From Spirosoma spitsbergense DSM 19989 (GTDB taxonomy: Bacteria > Bacteroidota > Bacteroidia > Cytophagales > Spirosomataceae), in contig NZ_KB893570.1 of assembly GCF_000374085.1 (NCBI RefSeq), positions 3,155 to 67,154 of the forward strand: 64,000 bases of DNA. Reading direction: 5' to 3'. The position numbers and the translations under genes are program-made. Numbering within the stretch: position 1 is the first letter of the stretch; every line of letters begins with the position of its first letter. The notes beneath the pieces were generated by a model. That model was not told the DNA's origin. It saw only the letters and a list, made by a program, of their open reading frames with translations, and made no database searches. Of the stretch, positions 23,482 through 32,894 are shown piece after piece.

Positions 23482-23490
23482 ACCGATTAC

Positions 23491-24201
23491 TTATTCTTTG
23501 CTGTAAATGTCAAGTAAAACCCTGATTTCGAGCACTAATTTGTCAACATCCTCTTTGTCTGTGCCATCATAAAATCCACGCACAATACCTTCCTTATCTA
23601 CTAATACCAACTTTTCGCTGTGAATAAAAGTTTCGTCGGGATTACCTTCCTTCAAGCCAGCATCAACCGTTGGTAAATAATAGCCGTGCATGGCCAAATC
23701 GTAAATTTGGGATTTAGTACCCGTCAAAAAATACCATTTACCGGGTATGGCTTCGTATTTCCGGGCATAGGCTTTTAGCTGTTCCGGGCGGTCATGCGCT
23801 GGATCAACCGTGTGTGATAGAAAAACGATATTTGGATTGTTTATAAATATATCCTGTACCCTGGTAAGCTGCGACGAAATGCGGGGGCAGATGGTGGTAC
23901 AGCGAGTAAAGAAGAAATCAGCTACGTAAATTTTACCTTTTACAATCGATTGGTTTACCGTATCACCATCCTGATCGATGAGCTGAAAGGGCGGAATGTG
24001 ATTATAGATAGTGTCGGTCATTATGCTACCATCGGGCAAGCGGACTTTCCCCATCAACGGTTCACCTCTGACTGAATCTATTTTGGGTAAATAGCGGGAT
24101 AGCACATAATGATTTTGTGTGCCATACCGTAGAAAAAGATACAGCAAAGCCGGAACCAGCAGCGTAGCGAGCAGGATTCCGGCTTTCCTAAAAACCTTCA
24201 T
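23491..24201 (-). CDS. SCO1/SenC family copper chaperone
   Basis: 236 residues. One N-terminal membrane anchor (ILLATLLVPALLYLFLRY) and a periplasmic thioredoxin-like domain. The copper-binding CxxxCP motif is present as CTTICP at about residue 99, and the distal His lies in NPDETFIHSEKLVLVDKEG. SCO proteins deliver copper to, or reduce, the CuA centre of oxidase subunit II. That subunit (CtaC) is encoded in the same operon and has an intact CuA site, so the pairing is coherent. Start ATG 24201 is 5 bases from the subunit IV stop. Confidence 0.93.
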   Translation of the reverse strand: MKVFRKAGILLATLLVPALLYLFLRYGTQNHYVLSRYLPKIDSVRGEPLMGKVRLPDGSIMTDTIYNHIPPFQLIDQDGDTVNQSIVKGKIYVADFFFTRCTTICPRISSQLTRVQDIFINNPNIVFLSHTVDPAHDRPEQLKAYARKYEAIPGKWYFLTGTKSQIYDLAMHGYYLPTVDAGLKEGNPDETFIHSEKLVLVDKEGIVRGFYDGTDKEDVDKLVLEIRVLLDIYSKE

Positions 24202-24205
24202 AATT

Positions 24206-24529
24206 TTATCTTAACTGAAAAATTGAGCCGCCTTCCAGTAGGAGTGCTGTCAGCAGCCAGATTATGAATGCTATTGGTATAACAATTGCCCAAATCAGAC
24301 TCTTCACCTCATGCTTAAGGTGCATAAATTCACCAACAATGTAGAAGGCTTTAACCAGCGTCATGATGACGAAGAATGAGGTCCTGAGACCACCAGATTT
24401 CATCAGATAAGCAAGCGTAAATTCAACTACAGTAATACCTAGCAAAATCCAGAATGTACGCCATATAGCACCTGTATTAGCGGGTGGAATTTCGCCAACT
24501 TCGTGGGTTCCGTGTGTGTGATCAGTCAT
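24206..24529 (-). CDS. cytochrome c oxidase subunit IV family protein
   Basis: 107 residues with three transmembrane segments: TFWILLGITVVEFTLAYLM, FFVIMTLVKAFYIVGEFM and IWAIVIPIAFIIWLLTALL. The FYIVGEFMHLKHE motif is a hallmark of bacterial subunit IV (CtaF/CyoD-like). The N-terminus is short and His-rich (DHTHGTHE). It stabilises the oxidase but carries no cofactor. Located directly after the two subunit III genes. Confidence 0.9.
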   Translation of the reverse strand: MTDHTHGTHEVGEIPPANTGAIWRTFWILLGITVVEFTLAYLMKSGGLRTSFFVIMTLVKAFYIVGEFMHLKHEVKSLIWAIVIPIAFIIWLLTALLLEGGSIFQLR

Positions 24530-24546
24530 CAGTATAAAAAATTATA

Positions 24547-25344
24547 TCAAACCAGATAGAAGAACGTAAATACAAATACCCAAACGAGATCAACAAAGTG
24601 CCAGTAAAGACCTACTTTCTCAACCATTTCGTAATGACCCCGTTTTTGATACAAACCCGTTGCTGACCGGTAAAAAATCAGAATGTTCAAAATGACGCCA
24701 CTAAACACGTGCGTTCCGTGAAAGCCGGTGATAAAGAAAAATAGATCAGCAAAGGCAGGTGGGCCATATTGGTTTTCTACGAGATTAGCACCAAAAATAG
24801 TACGTTGTACATTCTGCCCATTAATAATCTCTGTAATCGTCGTGCCCGTTTCGGTACCATGAATAAAGTGCGACCATTCCCAAGCCTGACTACCGAGGAA
24901 AGCTAACCCGCCCAATATTGTCCACAGCATGTATTTTTCCACATCGGCTTGATCCATCCGGTGTCCTGCTTCAACAGCTAATACCATGGTAACACTGCTG
25001 AAGATGAGGATAAACGTCATTATACCGACGAAAATCAGCGGAGCATTCACTCCATGCAGAAAAGGGAGAGAGGAATAGACCATTTCAGGCGTTGGCCAGT
25101 ACAAGTTCGAAAACTTGAATACTTCACCAAAAACAGCTGGATCCCAGGCCGGATAACTATACCGAATCAACCCGTACGTAACCAGCAAAGCCGAAAACGT
25201 AAATGTGTCGGAAATAAGGAAGAACCACATCATCAGTTTGCCGTAGCTCACTTTCATGGGTTCGACACCGCCCATCCAGGTTTTTTTATCGAACACTTGG
25301 TCCGACTCAGTGGTCAGGGTATCGTGGGTTACAGTAGCCGCCAT
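24547..25344 (-). CDS. ctaE: cytochrome c oxidase subunit III (copy 2 in operon order)
   Basis: 265 residues, seven predicted transmembrane helices. Family landmarks: KLMMWFFLISDTFTFSALLV, AGHRMDQADVEKYMLW, HGTHVFSGVILNILIFY and the C-terminal VGLYWHFVDLVWVFVFTFFY. Subunit III binds no metal but supports proton uptake and stability. This is the longer of two adjacent subunit III genes. Compared with the 196-residue copy it has an extended N-terminus and an insert (GTTITEIINGQNVQRTIFG). Confidence 0.92.
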   Translation of the reverse strand: MAATVTHDTLTTESDQVFDKKTWMGGVEPMKVSYGKLMMWFFLISDTFTFSALLVTYGLIRYSYPAWDPAVFGEVFKFSNLYWPTPEMVYSSLPFLHGVNAPLIFVGIMTFILIFSSVTMVLAVEAGHRMDQADVEKYMLWTILGGLAFLGSQAWEWSHFIHGTETGTTITEIINGQNVQRTIFGANLVENQYGPPAFADLFFFITGFHGTHVFSGVILNILIFYRSATGLYQKRGHYEMVEKVGLYWHFVDLVWVFVFTFFYLV

Positions 25345-25359
25345 GCGTCTAAGAAATTA

Positions 25360-25950
25360 TCAATGAAAATAGACTAAAAAGAAAAACAAATACAACCACA
25401 AAATGTCTAAAAAATGCCAGTATGCAACTGCAATTTCAATCTGATTCAGGCTTTTAGCATGTATTCGCAATCTAAAACAAGCTATCAATGCCACCAGTAA
25501 TACAACCAGTCCTGATATCAGGTGAAATCCATGTAATCCGGTGAAAATATACATGAATGACCCGGCTGGATTTCCGACAAAGAATACATTTTGGTTGACC
25601 AAATCTATCCAGCCCTGAAACTGCATGTATAGAAAAATCACTCCCAGCACAAAAGTAATAGTTATCGCTGTCTTCAGGGTGCCGAACTTATCTTTTTTTG
25701 CTGCTATGTACGCCCAATGCATCGTAATGCTACTTAATACCAGCACAACGGAACTGTATGTAAAAATTGATGGAATATCGTATTCCAACCAGTTCCCCTC
25801 CGCTCTCCGTACCAGATACGCACTAGTCATTGCCGCAAACAGCATGATGATACTCACGATGAATAACCAGAGGATAAACTTCCGGGGATTCATCGAGAGC
25901 GTCTCCTGCGGCTCTTCTATTACTGAAATTTCACTAATTACTTCGCTCAT
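25360..25950 (-). CDS. cytochrome c oxidase subunit III (short copy)
   Basis: 196 residues from ATG 25950 (MSEVISEI); the open frame reaches 26019, but those codons overlap ctaB and have no family resemblance. Five transmembrane helices, with GLHGFHLISGLVVLLVALIA and IAVAYWHFLDILWLYLFFF as subunit III landmarks. The Glu-containing region is shorter than in the other copy. Two subunit III genes in tandem are common in Bacteroidota oxidase operons; one may replace functions of subunit IV or interact with ACIII. Confidence 0.9.
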   Translation of the reverse strand: MSEVISEISVIEEPQETLSMNPRKFILWLFIVSIIMLFAAMTSAYLVRRAEGNWLEYDIPSIFTYSSVVLVLSSITMHWAYIAAKKDKFGTLKTAITITFVLGVIFLYMQFQGWIDLVNQNVFFVGNPAGSFMYIFTGLHGFHLISGLVVLLVALIACFRLRIHAKSLNQIEIAVAYWHFLDILWLYLFFFLVYFH

Positions 25951-25960
25951 GGTTCTGTTG

Positions 25961-26839
25961 TTATACTTTATCGAAAAGATAAACAATCTGTACCAGGGGC
26001 AGGTAGAGCAACGATCCAAACATCATTTGCAGAGCCGCCTTGTCGGTACAGGTTCTCATTAAGTGAAACGTTTGAGCCAGAAACAAGATTCCGCCAATCA
26101 TAGCTACTAAGGCTGAATTTATGCCTGTCATTCCAAGTAAGTATGGCAACCAGCCTACTGGAATCAGAAAGAGCGTATAAATCATTATTCTGAAAGCAGT
26201 TTCGGTTGTTTTTCCTTCACCCGGCATCATTTGAATGCCTGCTTTCTTGTACTCGTCAAATGCCAACCATCCTATTGCCCAGAAATGAGGAAATTGCCAG
26301 AAGAATTGGATGGCAAATAGAATTCCAGGTGCCCAGCCGAAATGATTCGTTGCAGCAACCCAGCCAATCATGGGGGGGAAAGCACCAGGCAATGCGCCAA
26401 CAAATACGGCAATCTGGCCTTTACGTTTGAGGGGAGTATAAACAAACCCATAAAGGAGTAATGACAATACAGCTAATGCAGCAGCCCGGACATTGAATAC
26501 TTCTACGAACAGAAAACAGCTGATACCAAACAGAACAAAGGCAAATATTGCCGCTTCCTGTGCGGAAAGCCGCCCGGTAGGTAATGGACGAACTGCAGTC
26601 CGTTTCATTACTTTGTCCGAATCCTTTTCAATAATCTGGTTAATAATGTTTGCGGCCCCCGTAATACTAATCGAAGCAATAACCAGCGCGACTATTTTCC
26701 ACCAGTTGACCTGATCAACAGCTAAGCAATAGCCAAATACCCCAGAGAATACTACCGCAAGTGTCAGTTTCAGTTTTATCAGTTCAATGTATGCCCTGAT
26801 TTTATCGCTTATATCAGTTAATGCTATTAATTTTTGCAT
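25961..26839 (-). CDS. cyoE: heme O synthase (protoheme IX farnesyltransferase)
   Basis: 292 residues, eight or nine transmembrane helices of the UbiA prenyltransferase fold. The first Asp-rich motif is NIINQIIEKDSDKVMKRT at about residues 65-82. The second lies around WLAFDEYKKAGIQMMPGE. It attaches a farnesyl group to heme B, giving heme O, the precursor of heme A for the aa3-type oxidase. The gene starts 1 base after the ctaA stop codon, which points to translational coupling with heme A synthase. Confidence 0.93.
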   Translation of the reverse strand: MQKLIALTDISDKIRAYIELIKLKLTLAVVFSGVFGYCLAVDQVNWWKIVALVIASISITGAANIINQIIEKDSDKVMKRTAVRPLPTGRLSAQEAAIFAFVLFGISCFLFVEVFNVRAAALAVLSLLLYGFVYTPLKRKGQIAVFVGALPGAFPPMIGWVAATNHFGWAPGILFAIQFFWQFPHFWAIGWLAFDEYKKAGIQMMPGEGKTTETAFRIMIYTLFLIPVGWLPYLLGMTGINSALVAMIGGILFLAQTFHLMRTCTDKAALQMMFGSLLYLPLVQIVYLFDKV

Positions 26840-26840
26840 G

Positions 26841-27863
26841 CTATATTTTTACTAACCGGGATTTATCCGGTACTCGTTCAATATCCACTCCAGCTTCCTT
26901 CCACAATAACACGGTCACAAATTGTAGTCCGATAACACCAATAGACAGTAATAAATGGATAGGCTGTAGCAGCGCTGGCACACCAAAATAAGCCATTATT
27001 ACGCCGGTTAAGATTTCCAGCACGATAAACAAAAGCAAAACGCCTGGTATCCACTTAAACCAACCAACTCTATCATTTTTCCGTAGTTGGTAAATTAACA
27101 AAAGATTGACCGCTAAAATTACCAGGGAGAAAGAGCGATGGATATAAAATTCCAGACCTATTTGGCTAATCCAGTTTTCACGTTGTGAATAACCAACTTG
27201 TTTTATTACAGCATCGAGCGCTCCTCTTACCTGAGTACCTAATAGTAACTGTGTAAGGGTTAAACCAATTACCCCAATCAGTAACCAGCGCATTCCGTTC
27301 CGTCTGCTGCTTTGACCTACTACGGGTAAGTAATAATTACCTCTTGAACATACTAGGGCGAATAGAAGTGCAAATACAACTAAAATAGCTAGGGATAGGT
27401 GAGCGGTTATCATGTACTGCGCCAACTCGGTAGCCACCACACGGGAACCGAGCCATCCATTGGCCCCGACAAGTACAAAGGCTGCTACACTAGCCCAAAC
27501 GATGGATCTTTTCTTTTGCCAATAGGTTAAAGATGCCAGCAAGGTGCCGAAAACGAAAAAACCAACCAATACGCCTAACAAACGATTAGCATACTCTATC
27601 CAGGTTTTTACGGCGTTGAATTCAACTTCGCCTTTGAGTTTGACTCCGTAAATTTCCCGGTAGTTTGGCGGTAATTGTGAAAACTCCGTGGGCGGAACCC
27701 AACGTCCGAAGCACTTTGGCCAATCTGGACAACCCATTCCAGAGCCTGTTGCTCTAACAATGCCACCTGCTAGTATAAGCAGATAAACTAAAACTATTGT
27801 TAGAAACACCAAACTCTGGAATCGCTGTTCTCGCTTATCAATGAGGCTGGCTGAATTGGTCAT
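26841..27863 (-). CDS. ctaA: heme A synthase (COX15/CtaA family)
   Basis: 340 residues with eight transmembrane helices. Key features: GGIVRATGSGMGCPDWPKCF near residues 37-55, with a Cys pair in the first periplasmic loop, the EYANRLLG motif with its Glu/His ligand region, and HLSLAILVVFALL. COX15 oxidises heme O at C8 to give heme A. The 5' end overlaps the 3' end of ctaD by 26 bases. It is placed directly before heme O synthase in the transcription order. Confidence 0.93.
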   Translation of the reverse strand: MTNSASLIDKREQRFQSLVFLTIVLVYLLILAGGIVRATGSGMGCPDWPKCFGRWVPPTEFSQLPPNYREIYGVKLKGEVEFNAVKTWIEYANRLLGVLVGFFVFGTLLASLTYWQKKRSIVWASVAAFVLVGANGWLGSRVVATELAQYMITAHLSLAILVVFALLFALVCSRGNYYLPVVGQSSRRNGMRWLLIGVIGLTLTQLLLGTQVRGALDAVIKQVGYSQRENWISQIGLEFYIHRSFSLVILAVNLLLIYQLRKNDRVGWFKWIPGVLLLFIVLEILTGVIMAYFGVPALLQPIHLLLSIGVIGLQFVTVLLWKEAGVDIERVPDKSRLVKI

Positions 27864-29721
27864 TCAAATTTTGGGCCTCTATTTCTTTTTCCAGACCAAT
27901 CAGCTCATTCTCATGAGGCAAATTAGATTCTGGTGTTTGTGAATAAGGTACATTCTGAGGAATGAAGTCATCCTTAGCTCCAGGCTTGCTGTAATCATAA
28001 GGCCAACGATAAACAGCAGGAATTTCACCTGGCCAGTTACCATGCCCGGGATTTATTGGAGCTGTCCACTCGAGCGTGTTTGATTTCCACGGATTCTGTG
28101 GCGATTTCTTACCTCTAATAAGACTATTCACAAAATTATAAATGAATATCCATTGGGCTGTGAAAGTAAAAATGGCCGCAAGACTAATGAAGCTATTCAT
28201 GTCGGCGAAGATATTCTTCGTGAAGTCATAGCTTGTAAACGCATAGTAACGACGTGGGAAACCTGCTATACCAATATAGTGCATCGGGAAAAACACCAAG
28301 TATATTCCAATAAATGTTAACCAAAAGTGAATGTATCCCAGTTTTTCATCCATCAATTTACCAAACATCTTGGGGAACCAATGGTATACGCCTGCCAGTA
28401 AACCAAAAGCCGAAGCAGCTCCCATTACTAAGTGGAAGTGGGCCACCACAAAATAAGTATCGTGCAATTGGATATCAAGGGCCGAGTTACCCAGAATAAT
28501 ACCTGTCAAACCACCTGATATAAAGAACGATACCAGTCCTATAGAGAACAGCATGGCTGGAGTGAACCGAATATTACCTCGCCAGAGTGTTGTAATGTAG
28601 TTAAACGCTTTTACAGCTGATGGAACAGCAATAATCAACGTCAGAAACATAAATATCGAACCGAGAAATGGATTCATTCCCGTTACGAACATGTGGTGAG
28701 CCCATACGATAAAGGCCAGAAATGCAATTCCCATCATGGATGCAATCATTGCCCGATAACCAAAAATTGGCTTTCTGGAATTAGTTGCAATAATTTCGGA
28801 AGTCATGCCCAAAGCAGGCAGCAACACAATATACACTTCAGGGTGCCCCAGGAACCAGAACAAGTGCTGGAACAAAATTGGGCTACCGCCTACGTTAGGC
28901 AATGCCTCTCCTTTAATATAAATCTCTGATAGGTAAAAACTTGTCCCGAAGCTACGGTCAAAAATCAGTAGTAACGCTGCTGATAATAACACAGGAAATG
29001 AAATCAACCCTAGTATAGCCGTCAGCAAAAATGCCCAGATTGTAAGAGGCAGTTTGCTAAAAGACATTCCACGTGTCCGCAGGTTAATTACGGTTGTAAT
29101 GTAGTTGATACCCCCTAAAAGTTGCGATACAATGAAGAGAGCCATACTAATCAACCACAAGGTCATCCCCAACTCTGAGCCTTTGTGCGCTTGTGGTAGC
29201 GCACTAAGTGGTGGGTAAATTACCCATCCACCCGCAGCAGGGCCGGTCTCAATGAAAATTGACGAAAACATGATAACGCTGGCCAGGAAAAAGAACCAAT
29301 ACGATAACATGTTTAGAAATCCCGAAGCCATGTCCCGTGCGCCAATCTGTAATGGAATAAGGAAGTTGGAAAACGTACCACTTAAACCGGCAGTCAATAC
29401 AAAGAAAACCATGATTGTTCCGTGCATTGTTACCAGAGCGAGGTAAAAATTGGGATCAAGCTTACCCGTTTCATTGATCCAGGAACCCAAAATTGGTCGC
29501 AGGAATTCTAACTTCATACCGGGAAAACCCAACTGAAGACGGAATACAACCGACATACCAATGCCAATTATAGACCAAAAAATACCCGAAATCAGATACT
29601 GTTTGGCGATAGTCTTGTGATCTTCCGAGAAAATGTATGTACGCCAAAAACTTTGCGGTTCATGGTGGTCCTGCTCTACTGCATGAGCCACGGTTGCCGA
29701 GTTAGTTGTTACAGTCGACAT
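27838..29721 (-). CDS. ctaD: cytochrome c oxidase subunit I
   Basis: 627 residues, twelve transmembrane helices. Ligands and channel motifs: the low-spin heme His in FVLTAGLSGTFSNF region (helix II, MHGTIMVFF), WFLGHPEVYIVLLPALGM (CuB His and the Tyr cross-link), AHHMFVTGM (CuB His-His), and DTYFVVAHFHLVMG (high- and low-spin heme His). It reduces O2 to water at the heme a3-CuB centre and pumps protons. HPEVY with the cross-linked Tyr marks an A-family enzyme. The C-terminal 90 residues are a charged extension, and the last 26 bases overlap ctaA. Confidence 0.96.
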   Translation of the reverse strand: MSTVTTNSATVAHAVEQDHHEPQSFWRTYIFSEDHKTIAKQYLISGIFWSIIGIGMSVVFRLQLGFPGMKLEFLRPILGSWINETGKLDPNFYLALVTMHGTIMVFFVLTAGLSGTFSNFLIPLQIGARDMASGFLNMLSYWFFFLASVIMFSSIFIETGPAAGGWVIYPPLSALPQAHKGSELGMTLWLISMALFIVSQLLGGINYITTVINLRTRGMSFSKLPLTIWAFLLTAILGLISFPVLLSAALLLIFDRSFGTSFYLSEIYIKGEALPNVGGSPILFQHLFWFLGHPEVYIVLLPALGMTSEIIATNSRKPIFGYRAMIASMMGIAFLAFIVWAHHMFVTGMNPFLGSIFMFLTLIIAVPSAVKAFNYITTLWRGNIRFTPAMLFSIGLVSFFISGGLTGIILGNSALDIQLHDTYFVVAHFHLVMGAASAFGLLAGVYHWFPKMFGKLMDEKLGYIHFWLTFIGIYLVFFPMHYIGIAGFPRRYYAFTSYDFTKNIFADMNSFISLAAIFTFTAQWIFIYNFVNSLIRGKKSPQNPWKSNTLEWTAPINPGHGNWPGEIPAVYRWPYDYSKPGAKDDFIPQNVPYSQTPESNLPHENELIGLEKEIEAQNLNDQFSQPH

Positions 29722-29757
29722 AGTATTTTGTTGTTGTGATGTGTACGATTTAAAAAA

Positions 29758-30876
29758 TTAACGAAGTGTTGAACTTGCAACTGTCACTCCACCTTTGAGC
29801 ACAGAGGCCGTAACACTATCAGAAGGGGCTGATACTGCATCAGCAGGCAAATACTTAGCTGCCTTTGCTTTTAAGTTTGACGGAATACGGGCTGCCAATT
29901 CGGGTGTTGAGGTTAGTAGCGGCTTTTGCTCTTTACACCAGGCAAGCCATGATGCCTCATCTTCCACTATCAACCGAATTCGCATCGAAAAGTGTCCCTG
30001 TCCGCATACTTCCGTACAAGCAATTTCGTACGTAAAGTCTGGATTGCCGGTGAGATTCCGCATTTCATCCGTTGTCTTATCAGCAGTGAACTGAAAACGA
30101 GTCGGCATACCGGGAACAGCATCCATCTTTACCCGTAAGTGTGGGATAAACACGCTGTGCAATACATCACGGGCACGGATCTTCAACAAGATTGGTTTAT
30201 TAGCAGGAATATGCAATTCAGACGTCGAGGTGAAATCATCGAATGATGCTTCATCGGCGTAATCGATACCCGTATCGTTGTTGTTGTCGATAAGCTTGTA
30301 GTTAAACGCTCCCAGTTTGTTGTTGTCAACACCTGGATAACGAACAATCCAGTTAAACTGCTTTCCAACTATCTCAAACACTTGAGCGTTTTCCGGAGCC
30401 TCAGCCATAATATCACGCCATGCCCTCCATCCTGTAAAGACTAACAAGGCCATTATCACCGCAGGAATAACGGTCCAGATTAATTCCAGTTTGTGGTTTT
30501 CTGGATAATAAGAGGCTTTACGTCCTTCCTTGTGCTGATAACGCCAGGCAAAACCAAATAGCAAAGCATTTGTCACAACAAAAGCGATGGTTATTATGCT
30601 CATGCCTAGCCAGAATAAAAAGTCTGTATGACGGCCATGCGGTGATGACGCTTCAGGTAAAAAGAACTGCTTCGCATACAAAAAGGACCAGACAGCTCCA
30701 ATCAGACCTACTATAAAGAATGCCAGAAATAGCGTCCCATTGATTTTGTTACTCATACCAATCTGGCCGTCTTCAACGGGACCACTCGCATTTTTGACCA
30801 CCTTAGCCATTCTGGAGACTACTAGTGCAGCAAGGCCCAGAAATATTATCGATAACAGTGCGACTATATAAACCAT
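29758..30876 (-). CDS. ctaC: cytochrome c oxidase subunit II
   Basis: 372 residues. An N-terminal extra transmembrane segment (YIVALLSIIFLGLAALVVS) precedes the two normal helices (LFLAFFIVGLIGAVWSFLY and FLFWLGMSIITIAFVVTNAL region, then LIWTVIPAVIMALLVFTGW). The periplasmic cupredoxin domain has the full CuA site, CTEVCGQGHFSM at about residues 285-296, plus the upstream His in VLHSVFIPHLR. There is no CxxCH motif, so it is not a caa3-type fused subunit. The electrons must come from a separate heme, and in this operon ACIII is the obvious donor. Confidence 0.95.
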   Translation of the reverse strand: MVYIVALLSIIFLGLAALVVSRMAKVVKNASGPVEDGQIGMSNKINGTLFLAFFIVGLIGAVWSFLYAKQFFLPEASSPHGRHTDFLFWLGMSIITIAFVVTNALLFGFAWRYQHKEGRKASYYPENHKLELIWTVIPAVIMALLVFTGWRAWRDIMAEAPENAQVFEIVGKQFNWIVRYPGVDNNKLGAFNYKLIDNNNDTGIDYADEASFDDFTSTSELHIPANKPILLKIRARDVLHSVFIPHLRVKMDAVPGMPTRFQFTADKTTDEMRNLTGNPDFTYEIACTEVCGQGHFSMRIRLIVEDEASWLAWCKEQKPLLTSTPELAARIPSNLKAKAAKYLPADAVSAPSDSVTASVLKGGVTVASSTLR

Positions 30877-30894
30877 TGTCTTTTACGGTTATTG

Positions 30895-32196
30895 TTAAAT
30901 ATCATGATGCAGGCTTTCTTCCAGCATCGGGTGATTTCTCGGGACCAAATTAGCTTTTGCCAATTGGGAATAAATTGTCCAGATAAAACCACAGGCAAAA
31001 ATCAAAATCATTCCAAATTCCATCGGCCCAAACCCTGCATGCTCACCTACGGTTCCCGGCATTATGTTAACGTAAAAATCGAAGTAATGACCAATTATAA
31101 TACACCAGGCAGCTAACTTCAGAATACTGTACGTGCGCTTTGCATCTCTTGTCATTAGAATCAAAAAAGGAGCAACGAAACAAAGGAATAGATTTACCCA
31201 AAATGGAGTCATGTAAATCCCCCCATAACCAGTAAAGCGTTCGCGATAGTAAATAGTTTCCTCTGGCAGGTTAGCGTAATAAATAAGCATAAATTGTGCA
31301 AACCACACGTAAGTCCAGAAAATAGTGAAGGCAAACATGAACTTCCCGAGGTCATGCAGATGACTTTCATTTACCCATTGCATGTATCCCCGCTCTTTAA
31401 GTGTGACTACTGTTAGAGTGATTATTGCCAGCCCGGTAACGTGCCAGCTTGCCAGTGTGTACCAACCAAACATGGTACTAAACCAGTGCGTGTCGATAGA
31501 CATGATAAAGTCCCATGCCGACGTAGACGAAGTCACACCAAAAACCAACAAAAAAGCTGTCCCAAACTTTACACTTTTTTCATAATACTCAGTTCCACCA
31601 TGTAAATCCTCCTGCAGTGAGAAATTACGAAGCATTCTCCACAAGCCGTACCACAAGGCAAAGTATAGGATTATACGGGTCAAGTAGAATGGCGTATTCA
31701 GAAACCCAGATTTTCCGGCAATAATTGGATCATATTCAGGGCTGGCTTTATCATACAAGCCCGGATTTGTCCAGTGAAACAAATCATGTCCTGCAATAAA
31801 GTATGTTGCCAGCATAACGAAACCCATAATGGGAAGATAGGCCGGTAAAGCCTCAGAAACACGTTTGAACGCAACAGACCAGCCTGCTTGTGCCAAGTAG
31901 TTGTACGACATGAAGAACATACCAATGACGGATGCTCCTGTGAAATATACACTGTTTAACCAAACGTTAGCCCACAGGCGATTTGTCCATTTATAGGCAT
32001 GGTGGCCCGCTTCGTGGGCACCACCTTCCTGAGCAACTGATGCCGTTTCGTGAGAACCAACACCCGACGCCAGTAGGAAAGCCCCTATGGCTACTAATGC
32101 AACTCCAGTGCCAATGCCAATTAAAAGCCGACGCTTGGTTTCTGCAGTAAATTCAAATTCTTCGTCTAAGGAAGCTATTGCGTGAGCCGATGCCAT
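30895..32196 (-). CDS. actF: alternative complex III membrane subunit ActF
   Basis: 433 residues, about ten transmembrane helices, no cofactor motifs. It matches the quinol:cytochrome c oxidoreductase membrane subunit family, a paralogue of ActC/NrfD without the quinone-site pattern. Signatures: FFMSYNYLAQAGWSVAFKRV, TSSTSAWDFIMSIDTHWFST and GMILIFACGFIWTIYS. In the ACIII complex it forms the membrane base opposite ActC and may take part in proton translocation. Gene order actE, actF, ctaC is typical for Bacteroidota. The 78 bases upstream, after actE, contain an imperfect hairpin close to the ATG. Confidence 0.94.
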   Translation of the reverse strand: MASAHAIASLDEEFEFTAETKRRLLIGIGTGVALVAIGAFLLASGVGSHETASVAQEGGAHEAGHHAYKWTNRLWANVWLNSVYFTGASVIGMFFMSYNYLAQAGWSVAFKRVSEALPAYLPIMGFVMLATYFIAGHDLFHWTNPGLYDKASPEYDPIIAGKSGFLNTPFYLTRIILYFALWYGLWRMLRNFSLQEDLHGGTEYYEKSVKFGTAFLLVFGVTSSTSAWDFIMSIDTHWFSTMFGWYTLASWHVTGLAIITLTVVTLKERGYMQWVNESHLHDLGKFMFAFTIFWTYVWFAQFMLIYYANLPEETIYYRERFTGYGGIYMTPFWVNLFLCFVAPFLILMTRDAKRTYSILKLAAWCIIIGHYFDFYVNIMPGTVGEHAGFGPMEFGMILIFACGFIWTIYSQLAKANLVPRNHPMLEESLHHDI

Positions 32197-32274
32197 TCTT
32201 AACAGTTTTCAGTTAGTGGTTATCAGTTTGGGTTCGATACGTATCTATCGAAGACCTTCAACTAAAAACTAAAT

Positions 32275-32886
32275 TTATCCTTGTTGTAATTTATGTACAT
32301 ACTGCACAATCCTCCACCGATCATCCGGTGTGATTTGTGAACCATGAGGCCACATCCGTCCTTTCCCATGCGTAATCACGTGAAAAATATGCCCATCGTT
32401 CATTGTTTTATAAGCATCCGTTGAGTAGTTAGGAACGCCTTTATATTGCTTGGCAACCGGACCATCTCCTTTACCAGTAGCTCCATGACAATGGCTGCAA
32501 TAACGGGTATATAAGACCTGCCCCTCCGCCAGTGCTTTTTCAGAATCTGGTATAGGGTTAGTTAATACGCGCTCTGCAATGCCTATACTATCCGCTGGAA
32601 TATTGTACATCATCATGTCGGTCGTTTCAAACGCTCCCTCACCAAATGTTGTGCGGTAGTTTGGGCGTGCAACTGTTCCTTTAGCTGGAAGGCGCATATT
32701 TAAACCTTCCGGATTTATTGAATTTGGTCGAATCTGGCGATAAGGCTCATAGCCTATAGCGTCATACATCTGAGGGGCGTATTCAAGGCCAGTATTATTA
32801 TGACCTTTCTTACAGGATGTCCCCCCAAGCATCAATCCAACCAATGCTAGTATTGTTACGCCTGTATGTTTAGTTATCATTCCCAT
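32275..32886 (-). CDS. actE: alternative complex III monoheme cytochrome c ActE
   Basis: 203 residues. Lipoprotein-like leader: MGMITKHTGVTILALVGLMLGGTSC with the lipobox Cys at about residue 25, so it is anchored to a membrane. A single heme motif CSHCH lies near residue 133, followed by GATGKGDGPVAK, and the distal Met is in GKGRMWPHGSQI. This monoheme cytochrome takes electrons from ActA and passes them to the oxidase in known ACIII complexes. It follows actD by 8 bases. Confidence 0.93.
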   Translation of the reverse strand: MGMITKHTGVTILALVGLMLGGTSCKKGHNNTGLEYAPQMYDAIGYEPYRQIRPNSINPEGLNMRLPAKGTVARPNYRTTFGEGAFETTDMMMYNIPADSIGIAERVLTNPIPDSEKALAEGQVLYTRYCSHCHGATGKGDGPVAKQYKGVPNYSTDAYKTMNDGHIFHVITHGKGRMWPHGSQITPDDRWRIVQYVHKLQQG

Positions 32887-32894
32887 CCTTGATA

